DNA of 64,000 bases. It comes from Sodalis sp. dw_96 (lineage in GTDB: Bacteria > Pseudomonadota > Gammaproteobacteria > Enterobacterales > Enterobacteriaceae). The stretch lies in assembly GCF_018449575.1 (NCBI RefSeq), contig NZ_JAAVUT010000018.1, forward strand, positions 45,474 through 109,473. Direction: 5' to 3'. Position 1 is the stretch's first letter; each line of letters starts with the position of its first letter. Shown here in pieces: positions 18,711-26,865 of this stretch. The position numbers and the translations under genes are program-made. The notes below the pieces were generated by a model. It ran no database searches. It was not told where the DNA came from and was given only the letters and a program-made list of their open reading frames with translations.

Positions 18711-19160
18711 TTAGATTATTTTAATATAAATTGATAGTGGTTTAATGACACGGACGCTTAGCCCGGCATCCGGCAGGTCACCGTTGCGGATAGCAACATC
18801 AAACTCCTCAACAAGCAAATCGACTTGTCGATCGTGTAAGGCGAGATCAATTCTTACTTCGCGATGGCGGTGGAGATATTCGGTCAAAAGCCCAGACAAA
18901 ATCGTGGTTCCTAAGGTCACTAGAGCAGTGACGCGACAGAGGCCGCGCGGTGCCGCCTGATCATCGCTGGCAATTCCCTCAGCAGCGTCGACCTCCGCCA
19001 TGATTTGCCGACACCGCTCATTGTAAGCTCGTCCAAGTCGGTCAGGCTATGTTACCGAGTGGGTCGGTTGATGAGTTACATATCTGATCGCTCTTTCAGA
19101 AAGTGCACATGATTACGCACCATGGGTGCGGTAAGACCGGAGCCACGAGCCGAGTTCTAT
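18711..19160 (-). pseudogene. LysR-family regulator pseudogene
   Basis: Reading leftward from about 19155, the remains of a LysR helix-turn-helix are visible: SGLTAPMVRNHVHFLKERSD, then stops at 19078-19076 and 19049-19047 and a change of frame around LINRPTR. An open part (18711-19001) continues with MAEVDAAEG and GDLPDAGLSVRVIKPL of the effector-binding domain, after which the match ends early. The gene thus has nonsense codons, at least one frameshift and a missing C-terminus. It is convergent with the gluconolactonase gene and could be a decayed regulator of it, though that is a guess. Confidence 0.75.
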
Positions 19161-19390
19161 GAAGAATTAGTCGGCGTATTGCAGAAGGCTTCTCATTTAA
19201 ACGGGATAACTTCCTAGGATATTTTGCCAATCGTTAGGTTTTCCTATTATTGTAAAATTTAGCTGTCTTAACTCCTTCAACCAGGATCAAAAGAAAGGTC
19301 GATAGCCAGAAATAATGGGGGCCTTTATGGGGGCTTAATAGAACAATTATTTAGAAATATGCAATTTATACAAATAGTTGTATAATACTT

Positions 19391-19410
19391 CAAGTCCCGT
19401 CCCGGTACCA
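19391..19410 (+). other. tRNA-Leu 3'-end-like scar, possible att site
   Basis: CAAGTCCCGTCCCGGTACCA resembles the T-arm and CCA-bearing acceptor end of tRNA-Leu (UAA). The rest of the tRNA is absent. Integrases of genomic islands often leave a copy of a tRNA 3' end at one boundary, so this is a candidate attachment-site scar. Confidence 0.5.
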
Positions 19411-19455
19411 CACCGAATTCGTAATAAAAACAAAGCAGTATGAGTAACATTGATG

Positions 19456-19476
19456 CCGTCGAGAGACGGTTTTTTT
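19456..19476 (+). terminator. Rho-independent terminator
   Basis: CCGTC, loop GAGA, GACGG, then seven T. It sits about 45 bases after the tRNA-like 3' end, as expected for a tRNA terminator carried along with the scar. Confidence 0.6.
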
Positions 19477-19664
19477 ATGCCTTCAATTTGGCTTTCATAA
19501 TATCTTTCAACAATAAAATCCCAATGATCTGACTTCTGGCACAAATGCCTGCATCCAAATAATAGCTTTCTACTTGATAATAAGTAGGGTATAGCAGGGC
19601 CATCCTTGCATCTTTACCCGCATGGCCATAGGTGCGAGGAAGCTATGGTTGAGTAGCGCAGCCG

Positions 19665-19949
19665 TCAGGCTGCCACCAACCGATGTAGCTGTGAAATATC
19701 AACTTCTTTCTCTGCTACCCAAAGGCTGTAATTATCTTGGAGATTGAGCCAAAACTTCGCCGAACTTCCAAGCACCGCCGAGAGTTTAAGAGCCATTTCC
19801 GGAGAAACCGCCGAATGACCGCTGACCAGTCGTTGCGCGGTGGAAGGGGCGACATGCAGTGCTCGGGAGAATTCACGGATGCCGACATTCAGATCGTCCA
19901 GAGTCTCTGCAATGATTTCACCGGGGTGGGGCGGATTAAACATAGTCAT
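19665..19949 (-). CDS. higA: HigA-type antitoxin
   Basis: The product is 94 residues with an XRE-type helix-turn-helix. It begins [20 protein letters not shown], the common HigA opening, followed by [20 protein letters not shown] near residues 30-50 and [12 protein letters not shown] near residue 66. HigA neutralises HigB and represses the shared promoter. Its start codon overlaps the stop of higB (TGATG), so the pair is translationally coupled in the toxin-first order typical of HigBA. The palindrome at 20241-20291 is its probable operator. Confidence 0.9.
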   Translation of the reverse strand: MTMFNPPHPGEIIAETLDDLNVGIREFSRALHVAPSTAQRLVSGHSAVSPEMALKLSAVLGSSAKFWLNLQDNYSLWVAEKEVDISQLHRLVAA

Positions 19950-20227
19950 CAGTGATAATCCTCATAATTAATGACATAGGCATTGCCATCCATAAATTCA
20001 AACTTAATGCGCCAGTTGTCCGTGACGGTTATTGACCGCTGGCCTTTTCTGTCCCCTGTAAGAGCGTGAAGGCAATATCCCGGCCGGTCAATATCCTTGA
20101 TGTCTTCCGCTGCATCAATTACTGCCAGGCGTAAGCGAAGTTTACCGGACTGATTCGCGTCGATACCTGCGGTCGACCCTTTCTCGAAAAACAGGCGCAA
20201 TCCTTTGTGCTTGAAGCTTTTAATCAT
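19949..20227 (-). CDS. higB: HigB-type ribosome-dependent mRNA interferase
   Basis: The product is 92 residues of the RelE/HigB toxin fold: [20 protein letters not shown] at the start, the basic [14 protein letters not shown] segment near residue 32, and the C-terminal [21 protein letters not shown] with the usual active-site aromatic and His residues. HigB toxins cut mRNA on the ribosome. The length and all blocks are normal, so it looks intact. It is the first gene of the pair and starts 13 bases downstream of a large palindromic promoter region. Confidence 0.9.
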   Translation of the reverse strand: MIKSFKHKGLRLFFEKGSTAGIDANQSGKLRLRLAVIDAAEDIKDIDRPGYCLHALTGDRKGQRSITVTDNWRIKFEFMDGNAYVINYEDYH

Positions 20228-20240
20228 GAAAAGGCTCGTA

Positions 20241-20291
20241 GGTGTTGCGTACTAGGGAACAGTATAACACTGTTCCCTAGTACGCAACACC
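20241..20291 (-). promoter_or_regulatory. 51-bp palindrome containing the higBA promoter
   Basis: Two perfect 23-base arms, beginning GGTGTTGCGTACTAGGGAAC on either strand, flank a 5-base centre. The minus-strand centre reads TATACT, a good -10 hexamer, with TGTTGC as a possible -35 at 17 bases. The higB ATG follows at 20227. Binding by HigA dimers is the expected function, but the arm length is unusual. Confidence 0.65.
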
Positions 20292-20627
20292 TTTAGTTTT
20301 TATGCCTGCAATTCCTCAAAATCCCCGAAATGACAATAAAAACGTACGTAAAGCAGCAAATTTCTCCAGCTTGATTTGGGAATAGGCCGCATCGGCATCA
20401 GGGACGGGGGCTCGGACATGATTGCTTTGGCAACTGCGAGCATTTTCGTCAGGTGGTACCACAAAAGGGGATGAGGGGTATTGTCTTGCAGGCCAGGAAG
20501 CTACTGAACATCATTAATCTTTCTTTCGGGTTTAACCGCACGTACCACAAGTAAACAAAATAGGGGAATTGATTAGAGAGTCGGCACTCCTTTGCCGGCA
20601 CGCTAGTGGATACGCAAAAGCTCTCGT
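20292..20627. other. Spacer, no gene recognised
   Basis: These 336 bases lie between the higBA promoter and the end of the flxA-like gene. Open stretches on the minus strand (for example around 20345-20440) read partly like coding sequence, but I cannot assign them to a family. There may be an eroded fragment here. Confidence 0.4.
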
Positions 20628-21101
20628 TCAGACGTAAATGTCTATTTGGTTACTGCTACTGTCGCTGCTGCTATTATTGTCGCTGCTGCTATTATTAGTG
20701 CTGTTAGTGCTGTTAGTGCTGTTAGTGCTGTTAGTGCTGTTAGTGCTGTTAGTGCTGTTAGTGCTGTTAGTGCTGTTAGTGCTGTTAGTGTTACTGGTGC
20801 TGCTGGTGCTGCTGGTGTTACTGCTTTTCTGCGTGGAGGCAGATGGCTGTGTCGTGTTCGTCTGCTGCGTTTGCTGCTGCTGTAAGGCGCTCACCTGGGC
20901 TTCCAGCATTTTAATCTGGCCCTCGATGAGTTGCTCCTCTTGCTGCTTTTGATCTGCGGACACACTGGAACTAGACAGGGTGGATAATTGCTTCGTCAGC
21001 GTGGTGATCTGTTTTTCAAGGCTACTGATTTGCGATGCCACACTGCTGCTGCTGCCGCTTGAAGATACGGGCATGACGGATGTTGAGATAGTGTTAGACA
21101 A
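20628..21101 (-). CDS. FlxA-like protein with Asn-Ser-Thr tandem repeats
   Basis: The product is 157 residues. The N-terminal half matches FlxA-like proteins: Ser-rich start, coiled-coil SSLEKQITTLTKQLSTLSS, then QLIEGQIKMLEAQVSALQQQ. The C-terminal half is low-complexity Asn/Ser/Thr with ten exact NST units. The start codon is TTG at 21101, with AAGGAG 9 bases upstream; no ATG is available in frame. E. coli flxA is a flagellar class 3 gene of unknown function, and a sigma-28-like -10 element lies upstream here. Antisense frames across the repeat are Leu/Val-rich artefacts. Confidence 0.75.
   Translation of the reverse strand: MSNTISTSVMPVSSSGSSSSVASQISSLEKQITTLTKQLSTLSSSSVSADQKQQEEQLIEGQIKMLEAQVSALQQQQTQQTNTTQPSASTQKSSNTSSTSSTSNTNSTNSTNSTNSTNSTNSTNSTNSTNSTNSTNNSSSDNNSSSDSSSNQIDIYV
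20697..20786 (-). repeat. Ten tandem 9-bp units encoding Asn-Ser-Thr
   Basis: AGTGCTGTT on the plus strand repeats ten times without change, with degenerate units on both sides. Each unit is three codons, so changes in copy number by slippage keep the frame and vary only the tail length. Confidence 0.9.
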
Positions 21102-21133
21102 GGTCGCTCTCCTTTTTGGAATGTATTATCTGG

Positions 21134-21141
21134 TTATCGGC
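21134..21141 (-). promoter_or_regulatory. Sigma-28 (FliA)-type -10 element
   Basis: The minus strand reads GCCGATAA, an exact match to the FliA -10 consensus, 33 bases before the TTG start of the flxA-like gene. The -35 element is poorly conserved, so the call rests on the -10 and on the known FliA control of flxA. Confidence 0.5.
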
Positions 21142-21475
21142 AGACTGATGTTTCGCTGCAGCGTTAAAACGTAAAGGAATTGCAAGGAAAGGGTAAAAAA
21201 AGAGATAAATGACACGGGGCACTGTAGCAATCATTCATTGCAAAATATCTAAAGCATGGTGATAAAATCTATGAACTTTATGGTCATGAATGAGGGCGAA
21301 AATTTTCAATTTTAAGAATTTAATGCGCCCGTAATTGCCCATGTAAATTCATTAGCACGACGTTCTGATAGTCCTTCAGAGCGTCTTGCTGACAAAGATG
21401 TTAAAAAGAGGTAAAATCCAGAGGTGTTATCAATAAACATAAACAACACGCAAAAAAAACTACAATATGAGTAAC

Positions 21476-21580
21476 TTACCAAAACATTTTGACTAATACA
21501 CAGCCGAACACGATACCGGCAAAAGCTAATGCCCAGCAAAATTTCAGCAACATCAAATCAGTTTTCGCTACGTTTTCCAT
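21476..21580 (-). CDS. 34-residue membrane peptide, unrecognised
   Basis: The frame encodes MENVAKTDLMLLKFCWALAF and then AGIVFGCVLVKMFW: a short polar start and one hydrophobic segment of about 24 residues. GAGGAA lies 6 bases before the ATG, a good ribosome site. A CRP site and a -10 element upstream are spaced as in a class II activated promoter, which makes real expression likely. I do not recognise it among the small membrane proteins known to me. Such peptides often modulate transporters or sensor kinases. Confidence 0.6.
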   Translation of the reverse strand: MENVAKTDLMLLKFCWALAFAGIVFGCVLVKMFW

Positions 21581-21615
21581 GATAATTCCTCGACTATATT
21601 GTGATATTGGTCACT

Positions 21616-21662
21616 ATTTTATCGGATAACGTTCTCTAAAAAGCGTGACTTAAATCACATTT
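21616..21662 (-). promoter_or_regulatory. Class II CRP-dependent promoter
   Basis: On the minus strand AAATGTGATTTAAGTCACGC (within 21662-21641) matches the CRP consensus TGTGA-N6-TCACA in nine of ten core bases. A TAAAAT -10 lies at 21621-21616, which puts the CRP centre at about -42. A second CRP-like TGTGA-N6-TCACT lies at 21600-21615, near the expected transcript start. Confidence 0.6.
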
Positions 21663-22198
21663 AAATGATTTGTCATACAAAATTACCAAAACAAACGAAT
21701 GCTTTTTTCTGCAGTCAGATAGCATATGGCCAGGTAGGTAGCCGGTTAACACCAATTGCGAGAGCAAACGATGTGCTGCCGGTCCGGGCCGATAAAACAT
21801 GCAGGATAAGAACTGAATGCATGGAGTTGGTCACGGCTGGCTCCAAATATTTTGTCTGCGGGCGTTGTCTGCGGCTAATACTTTGACAGCAGGGCGTTTA
21901 ACCAGTTGAAAACATGGGCACTCAAACCCGTTCGCCAAAGGAATATAAATGGAACCAAATGTAACAAAGGAGTGCGCAAAGACAATCTCATATTGATATT
22001 AAATGATTCTTAAATGGGTTTGGCGTGAAAGGGATTATGGTGAGATAATCAGTTTAAATATAAAATTAGGGCTTTTTTTTGAAAACTGCTTGTGAATATT
22101 GCTTATTCCTTTTGAATCGTTGCACCTAGGTTATTTATTTCATCCCTGCTTTTGGATCCGGGATGACTTGTTCATGTCACTAAAGCAAGACCATTTCC
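21663..22198. other. Spacer, no gene recognised
   Basis: No reading frame has both a ribosome site and recognisable content. A short hairpin, TCATCCC with GGGATGA, spans 22140-22166 just before the next frame. Confidence 0.5.
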
Positions 22199-22468
22199 AT
22201 GCTCACGGAAAATGAAGTCTGTATTGTTCAGCCGAATAGGAATATTCCATGCAGCTATGACAAACTCAACCTGTTATGTTATGGCGGTTATCCCATTAAC
22301 CGGCAGGTAGTGAAAAAACGCTTAATGGTGAATCCTGCTCAACTGATTTTAATAAATACCCATGCTTATGTCTATGGGATACGTTTTAACGGACCTTTAC
22401 CGTTCCTGCTAAAAAACAGACATTCAACGTCTATATTTCTGATCAAAAATGGCCGACACTTAGTCTGA
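22199..22468 (+). CDS. Hypothetical protein, 89 aa
   Basis: An open frame encodes 89 residues beginning MLTENEVCIVQPNRNIPCSY. There is no clear ribosome site, signal peptide or membrane segment, and I recognise no family. It ends 13 bases before the next frame, so the two could be one unit. It may also be the tail of a decayed gene. Confidence 0.3.
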   Translation: MLTENEVCIVQPNRNIPCSYDKLNLLCYGGYPINRQVVKKRLMVNPAQLILINTHAYVYGIRFNGPLPFLLKNRHSTSIFLIKNGRHLV

Positions 22469-22490
22469 TTATCCTCAAAGGATGGCGTCG

Positions 22491-22802
22491 GTGAAATTAG
22501 AAAAGTTTTACTCAATTCCGGGCAACCATGATGTTACCGCCAAGGTTACGGTCTTTTTTACTGGTTTTATCTACATTGAATTGATCGGTATGCATTGTCA
22601 GTTGCGGGCCCATGCCGATGAGATTGAATGCCGGTTGTTTACCGATGTGGAACGGCAAAATGAAGCCGAGTTGAAATGTTGCTCAAAGAAAAGCAGCGTG
22701 CCCCTGTGGAAATTACACCTGTTCAAGCAGGATGCGGCGGAACTGATGTCATTAATTCAGTGGCGGGAGCATACCCTTAATTATTTTAAACAAGAGGGCT
22801 AA
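22491..22802 (+). CDS. Hypothetical protein, about 103 aa
   Basis: The frame is open from an ATG at 22482, but that ATG follows the AAAGGA motif with no spacing. The GTG at 22491 has that motif about 8 bases upstream and is the better start. The product begins VKLEKFYSIPGNHDVTAKVT and ends SLIQWREHTLNYFKQEG. It has no membrane segment, three Cys residues in the middle, and a mixed strand-helix pattern. I do not recognise the family. Confidence 0.45.
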   Translation: MKLEKFYSIPGNHDVTAKVTVFFTGFIYIELIGMHCQLRAHADEIECRLFTDVERQNEAELKCCSKKSSVPLWKLHLFKQDAAELMSLIQWREHTLNYFKQEG

Positions 22803-22899
22803 CGTTCGTTACAGCCAGCCAATTAAGCAAAATCAGCAACCCCCCGCAGGCTGCTGATTTGAAAGGACATCCTGCTGTAAGGAAACTACGCCCGTTGGT

Positions 22900-23640
22900 T
22901 CAGGAGAAAAATTCCACCTTTCCCCCGGACAGGTTATACATGGAACCGACGATTTTTATTTTGCCATCGGTTTCCAATTTGCCAAGGATGTCGCTTTTCC
23001 TGATCTCATCCATGGTCAGTTTGACGTTGGTTTTGGCGACAGCGTCGACAAACTCGTCGTTACTGCTGGTTCTTTCCTTGGTGTATTCCGTTTTATCAAT
23101 GGCGGGTTTGATTTTAGCCAGCAAACCGGTTAGATGGCCCAACTCAACGTTATCAATCGCTCCCTTTACCGCGCCGCAGGCCGTATGTCCCATGACCAGG
23201 ATAACTTTTGCCCCGGCGGCGGCACAGGCGAATTCGAGGCTACCGAGAATGTCGTCGTTGGCAATATTTCCAGCGATGCGGCTGTTGAAGGCTTCGCCTA
23301 TGCCGGTATCAAGAATGATCTCCGCCGGCGCACGGGAGTCGATGCAGCTAAGGATAACGGCGGAAGGGAATTGACCAGCGGCACTGCTACGTTTTTGCGC
23401 CAGGTAGTTGTGCTGATGGGCCTTGCCAGTGTGAAAACGGATGTTCCCCTGTTTTAATCCCTCGATTATCTCATCGGGTGTCAGTTTGTCCCTGGCTTCT
23501 CTGGTCATAGCCGCCGCATAAGAAAGGGAGGGTAAGCCGACACTCATCACACCGGCGATGCCTAAAATGGAGAGGCCGGCCGCCCGTTTTATTAAAGTGC
23601 GCCGTGTGGGTTCTGATGATGGCAATATGTCTTTATACAT
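22900..23640 (-). CDS. Tat-exported beta-class carbonic anhydrase
   Basis: Beta carbonic anhydrases interconvert CO2 and bicarbonate with a zinc ion. The zinc motifs are present: SCIDSRAP (Cys, Asp, Arg) near residue 93 and HTACGA (His, Cys) near residue 150, with the usual spacing. The N-terminus carries TRRTLIKRAAG followed by a hydrophobic stretch and SYAAAM, a twin-arginine signal, so the folded enzyme should be periplasmic. GGAG lies 6 bases before the second of two ATG codons, which I chose (23640). The cytoplasmic Can of E. coli has no such signal. Confidence 0.88.
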   Translation of the reverse strand: MYKDILPSSEPTRRTLIKRAAGLSILGIAGVMSVGLPSLSYAAAMTREARDKLTPDEIIEGLKQGNIRFHTGKAHQHNYLAQKRSSAAGQFPSAVILSCIDSRAPAEIILDTGIGEAFNSRIAGNIANDDILGSLEFACAAAGAKVILVMGHTACGAVKGAIDNVELGHLTGLLAKIKPAIDKTEYTKERTSSNDEFVDAVAKTNVKLTMDEIRKSDILGKLETDGKIKIVGSMYNLSGGKVEFFS

Positions 23641-23643
23641 CAT

Positions 23644-24371
23644 TTACTCCGGTAGTTAGAATAAATTCTAACAGCTCAATGATATTAATGGGCGATGGCT
23701 GATAATTGTCTCGGTGCGAAAAGTATATAACGCTTGGGCATTCTAAAAGATGCACTGAGGCGATAATGTGATAAATGTAGTTATTTCTTCAAGACAATCC
23801 TATTTTTGGGCGTTAGGGACGATCTTTTTTTATATTTGGAATCAGCATCACTACAGAATAGAATAAATATTATTTAATAGTTTGCTAATATTTATACCAT
23901 TGATAATAAAGAATCTCTAATCATAAAGAGAGTTTCGCTAAGCGGCGATTATATTGTCATGGTGTTTTCGTGTTCAGGGTAGAATATTGAGTATATATAA
24001 AGCTTATTAATGTTATAAGTGATCCGATTAATTTAGTGATATATTTGTCTTTCGATGGTTTTCAAACAGGGAGAGCGGTGACGTGACCGTACACTTTATG
24101 AATGACATTTGCTCGTTATCCTTACTATTTTAAAAATCAATAGTCGGTGTAGGATGAATTGGCCTGATGAAAATGGCCTACAGATTAATTCGGCAGGACT
24201 TGGTGTTCAAAAAGGGAAAAGATGAAGGTTTGATACATCGTCCGTTTGCCCTTAATCTTGTAGGGCATTCATTACGATAGCCGCTTTTTGCCGGAGGGTG
24301 AAGGAAACAGTGGGACGCCATCACGGTTACCCTTTCCTGGCGGCCGCTCATTTAATCTGAAAGGTCAAATC
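23644..24371. other. AT-rich spacer, no gene recognised
   Basis: These 728 bases separate the carbonic anhydrase from the hydrolase gene and are AT-rich to about 24,060. Frames here are short and lack ribosome sites. Promoters for both flanking genes must lie within it, but none stands out. Confidence 0.55.
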
Positions 24372-25385
24372 ATGTTTCGTTTTGTCAAATGCCTGTTTGT
24401 CATAATCACCTGTTTTTTCAGTTATTTTCAAATGGCCGTCGCCGCTGCAACGCCGCTATATGGACCGCAGCTTCAAGGATTTACCTATCCTTATCCGCTG
24501 CACTATTATTCTTTTACTTCCCAGGGCGTACCCCTTGAGATGGGCTATATGGATATCGCCCCCCAGGGAGCCGGCAACGGTAAGGCGGTGGTATTGCTGC
24601 ATGGGAAAAATTTTTGCGCAGCCACTTGGGAGGACACCATCAAGGCATTGAGCCGGCAGGGTTACCGGGTGATCGCCCCCGACCAGATTGGCTTTTGCAC
24701 CTCAACCAAGCCCGATCATTATCAGTACAGTTTCCAGCAATTGGCCGGCAATACCCATTCATTGCTGCTTAGCCTAGGTATCGCCAAGGCGATGGTGGTG
24801 GGGCATTCCACCGGAGGCATGCTGGCGACGCGTTATGCGCTAATGTTCCCCGCCGCGGTGCAAAAATTAGTCCTGGTGAATCCAATCGGCCTGGAGGATT
24901 GGAAAGCTCTCGGTGTGCCTTACCGTACTCCCGACCAATGGTATGAGCGCGAGCTGAAGACTTCCGCCGCGGGTATCCGCCAATATGAACTGACTACTTA
25001 TTATGTCGGGCACTGGAAACCGGCATATGACTGCTGGGTGGATATGCTGGCCGGTTTGAATCAGGGATCGGGGCATAAACAGGTGGCCTGGAATTCGGCG
25101 CTGATTTACGACATGATTTTTACCCAGCCCGTGGTATATGAATTCAAGGATTTGCAGGTACCGACGACCTTGATAATCGGTACGGCGGATACCACCGCTA
25201 TTGGCAGCGATATTGCGTCTGCGGCGGTAAAATCAACCTTGGGGCACTATGACCGGCTTGGTAAGGATACGGTAAAACGCATTCCCGGGGGGCAATTGAT
25301 TGAGTTCGCGGGATTGGGACATGCACCGCAGATGGAAGAGCCGGAACGGTTCAATCATACCCTTTTGCAAGTGCTGAACCGCTAA
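24372..25385 (+). CDS. Secreted alpha/beta-fold hydrolase
   Basis: The product is 337 residues. It begins MFRFVKCLFVIITCFFSYFQ with a signal peptide ending near AVAAATP, so it is exported. The alpha/beta hydrolase landmarks are the oxyanion region LLHGKNFCAATW near residue 75, the nucleophile elbow GHSTGG near residue 143, the acid in IIGTADTT near residue 270, and the His in LGHAPQMEEPERF near the end. The complete triad implies an active esterase or related enzyme. The longer frame from 24288 adds a non-signal extension and is less likely. It converges with the transpeptidase gene. Confidence 0.82.
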   Translation: MFRFVKCLFVIITCFFSYFQMAVAAATPLYGPQLQGFTYPYPLHYYSFTSQGVPLEMGYMDIAPQGAGNGKAVVLLHGKNFCAATWEDTIKALSRQGYRVIAPDQIGFCTSTKPDHYQYSFQQLAGNTHSLLLSLGIAKAMVVGHSTGGMLATRYALMFPAAVQKLVLVNPIGLEDWKALGVPYRTPDQWYERELKTSAAGIRQYELTTYYVGHWKPAYDCWVDMLAGLNQGSGHKQVAWNSALIYDMIFTQPVVYEFKDLQVPTTLIIGTADTTAIGSDIASAAVKSTLGHYDRLGKDTVKRIPGGQLIEFAGLGHAPQMEEPERFNHTLLQVLNR

Positions 25386-25453
25386 TCCGACGTTGTCGAG
25401 GTGAAGGCGGAGTCCGGCATTCTGGCCAGATTCCCGCCTTCAGGCGTTAAGGA

Positions 25454-26575
25454 TCAATTGGAACTGCTGGACGGCGCCTGTACGGGTTGTACTCCGCCGT
25501 CGGTAGCCGGTGCCTGGGGCACCGCTGTCTGCGTGCTGCCGTTGTCGGCCGGGGCCGTCTGGGATGCGGCGCCAGCCTGTGTCGAAACAGGCGCGGCGGC
25601 GGGCGCGTTAGCGGGAGCGCTCACCGGCAAGACTGCCGGCGCGGCATTGTCCGGTGCGGTAACATTAATCGGGAGACCGGAGCGATTTTGCAGCGCCATG
25701 TTAACCACATTCTGATTGACCACCTGATCCACCAGCACCTTGCTTACGTTAACCGGAAGCGTAATCGGTACAGGTTCGGAGGATTTGAACTGTTCTTCGG
25801 TGGAGGACAGCGGGTTATGTACTTCAAGATAACGGGAACCGTCCGGCTCAATGGTGGCTTTGACCGGTTCGTCGATAAACTGTACCCGGGTGCCCACCGG
25901 AACGTGATCAAACAGATACTTGATATCGTCGGCGCGCAAACGGACGCAACCATGGCTGACCCGTAAACCTATGCCGAAATTGGCATTGGTGCCGTGAATG
26001 GCAAATAACCGGCCGACATACATCGCGTACAATCCCATGGGATTATCCGGCCCCGCCGGGAATACATCCGGCAGCGTTTCGCCCTCGGCCGCGTATTCAG
26101 CATGCATCGCCTTAGTGGGTGTCCAGGTCGGTCCGGCCTGTTTACGTTGAACGGTGGTTAACCAGTTCACCGGGGTATCCTTACCCAGTTGACCGATGCC
26201 GATAGGTAAGACCACCACGGTCTTGGTTCCTTTCGGGTAATAGTACAAACGCATCTCGGCGCTGTTTACCACGATGCCTTCATGGGGCGTATCGGGAAGA
26301 ATCAATTGATGGGGTATAATCAGCTTGCTGCCGGGGGTGGGCAGGTACGGATCGACCCCGGGGTTAGCCTCCAGCATATTGCTCAGGCCCATTTGGTATT
26401 GTGCGGCAAAATGCTCCAGCGGCAATTTACTGTCCTGGGGAATCTCCACTTCCAGATTTTGCCCAATCAGTCGACTGTTGTCGGCAGGCAATGGGTATAC
26501 CACGGCAAAGGCGGAGTGGCTAAACGCAGCCACGGCCAATATTGCCGTACAGATAGCACGCATATTCATTTTCAT
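25454..26575 (-). CDS. erfK: L,D-transpeptidase of the ErfK/YbiS/YcfS group
   Basis: These periplasmic enzymes attach Braun lipoprotein to peptidoglycan or make 3-3 cross-links. The 373-residue product has a signal peptide (ends near SAFAVVYP), a LysM-like region [20 protein letters not shown], and the YkuD domain with [10 protein letters not shown] and the catalytic SHGCVRLR near residue 210. The sequence follows E. coli ErfK (LdtA) closely through [20 protein letters not shown]. The C-terminus adds an Ala/Pro/Gln-rich tail of about 60 residues, probably a disordered wall-spanning extension. The start is the ATG at 26575. Confidence 0.9.
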   Translation of the reverse strand: MKMNMRAICTAILAVAAFSHSAFAVVYPLPADNSRLIGQNLEVEIPQDSKLPLEHFAAQYQMGLSNMLEANPGVDPYLPTPGSKLIIPHQLILPDTPHEGIVVNSAEMRLYYYPKGTKTVVVLPIGIGQLGKDTPVNWLTTVQRKQAGPTWTPTKAMHAEYAAEGETLPDVFPAGPDNPMGLYAMYVGRLFAIHGTNANFGIGLRVSHGCVRLRADDIKYLFDHVPVGTRVQFIDEPVKATIEPDGSRYLEVHNPLSSTEEQFKSSEPVPITLPVNVSKVLVDQVVNQNVVNMALQNRSGLPINVTAPDNAAPAVLPVSAPANAPAAAPVSTQAGAASQTAPADNGSTQTAVPQAPATDGGVQPVQAPSSSSN

Positions 26576-26865
26576 AGTTGTCAGATGTTATCGCCATACA
26601 GGCAGTAATTGAGTTTTCGATTCCAGGTCGATGATGACCGGATGGGCATTATATGTGCACAGCGGCCAAAGTGGGAAATAATATGTGTAACCTAGGGTAC
26701 AATGCAATGGTTATATGTTGTTTTTATGTGATAATTTGGTCATGGTTGTGTTCAAAATAGCCGATAGGGGGAATTTGGCCTTGCTGAATCCTAGCGGTAT
26801 GTCACAGTCCTGCCCCACGTTCCCTTATCGGGGGCGGTCTGCCCACTAATGGAGAGAGAAAATAA

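Larger units (their letters stand above)
19161..19664. other. Junction region with tRNA-derived scar
   Basis: There is no gene in these 504 bases. They hold a tRNA-Leu-like 3' end (19391-19410) and a terminator (19456-19476), preceded by G-rich direct repeats around 19315-19335 (GGGGGCCTTTATGGGGGC). The layout resembles the edge of an integrated element. Confidence 0.5.

Noticed and set aside
20697..20786. Tandem array considered as CRISPR or a noncoding satellite
   Set aside because: Units are 9 bases with no spacers and keep the reading frame of a recognisable protein.
20638..20952. Plus-strand frames across the 9-bp repeat, encoding Leu/Val-rich or Ser/Ala/Val-rich proteins
   Set aside because: They are antisense to the flxA-like gene and arise from the repeat having no stop in any frame. 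They have no ribosome site.
25403..25441. GAAGGCGG/CCGCCTTC hairpin between the hydrolase and transpeptidase genes
   Set aside because: It could act as a bidirectional stop, but there is no T-tract on either strand and the loop is 23 bases, so I do not list it as a terminator.
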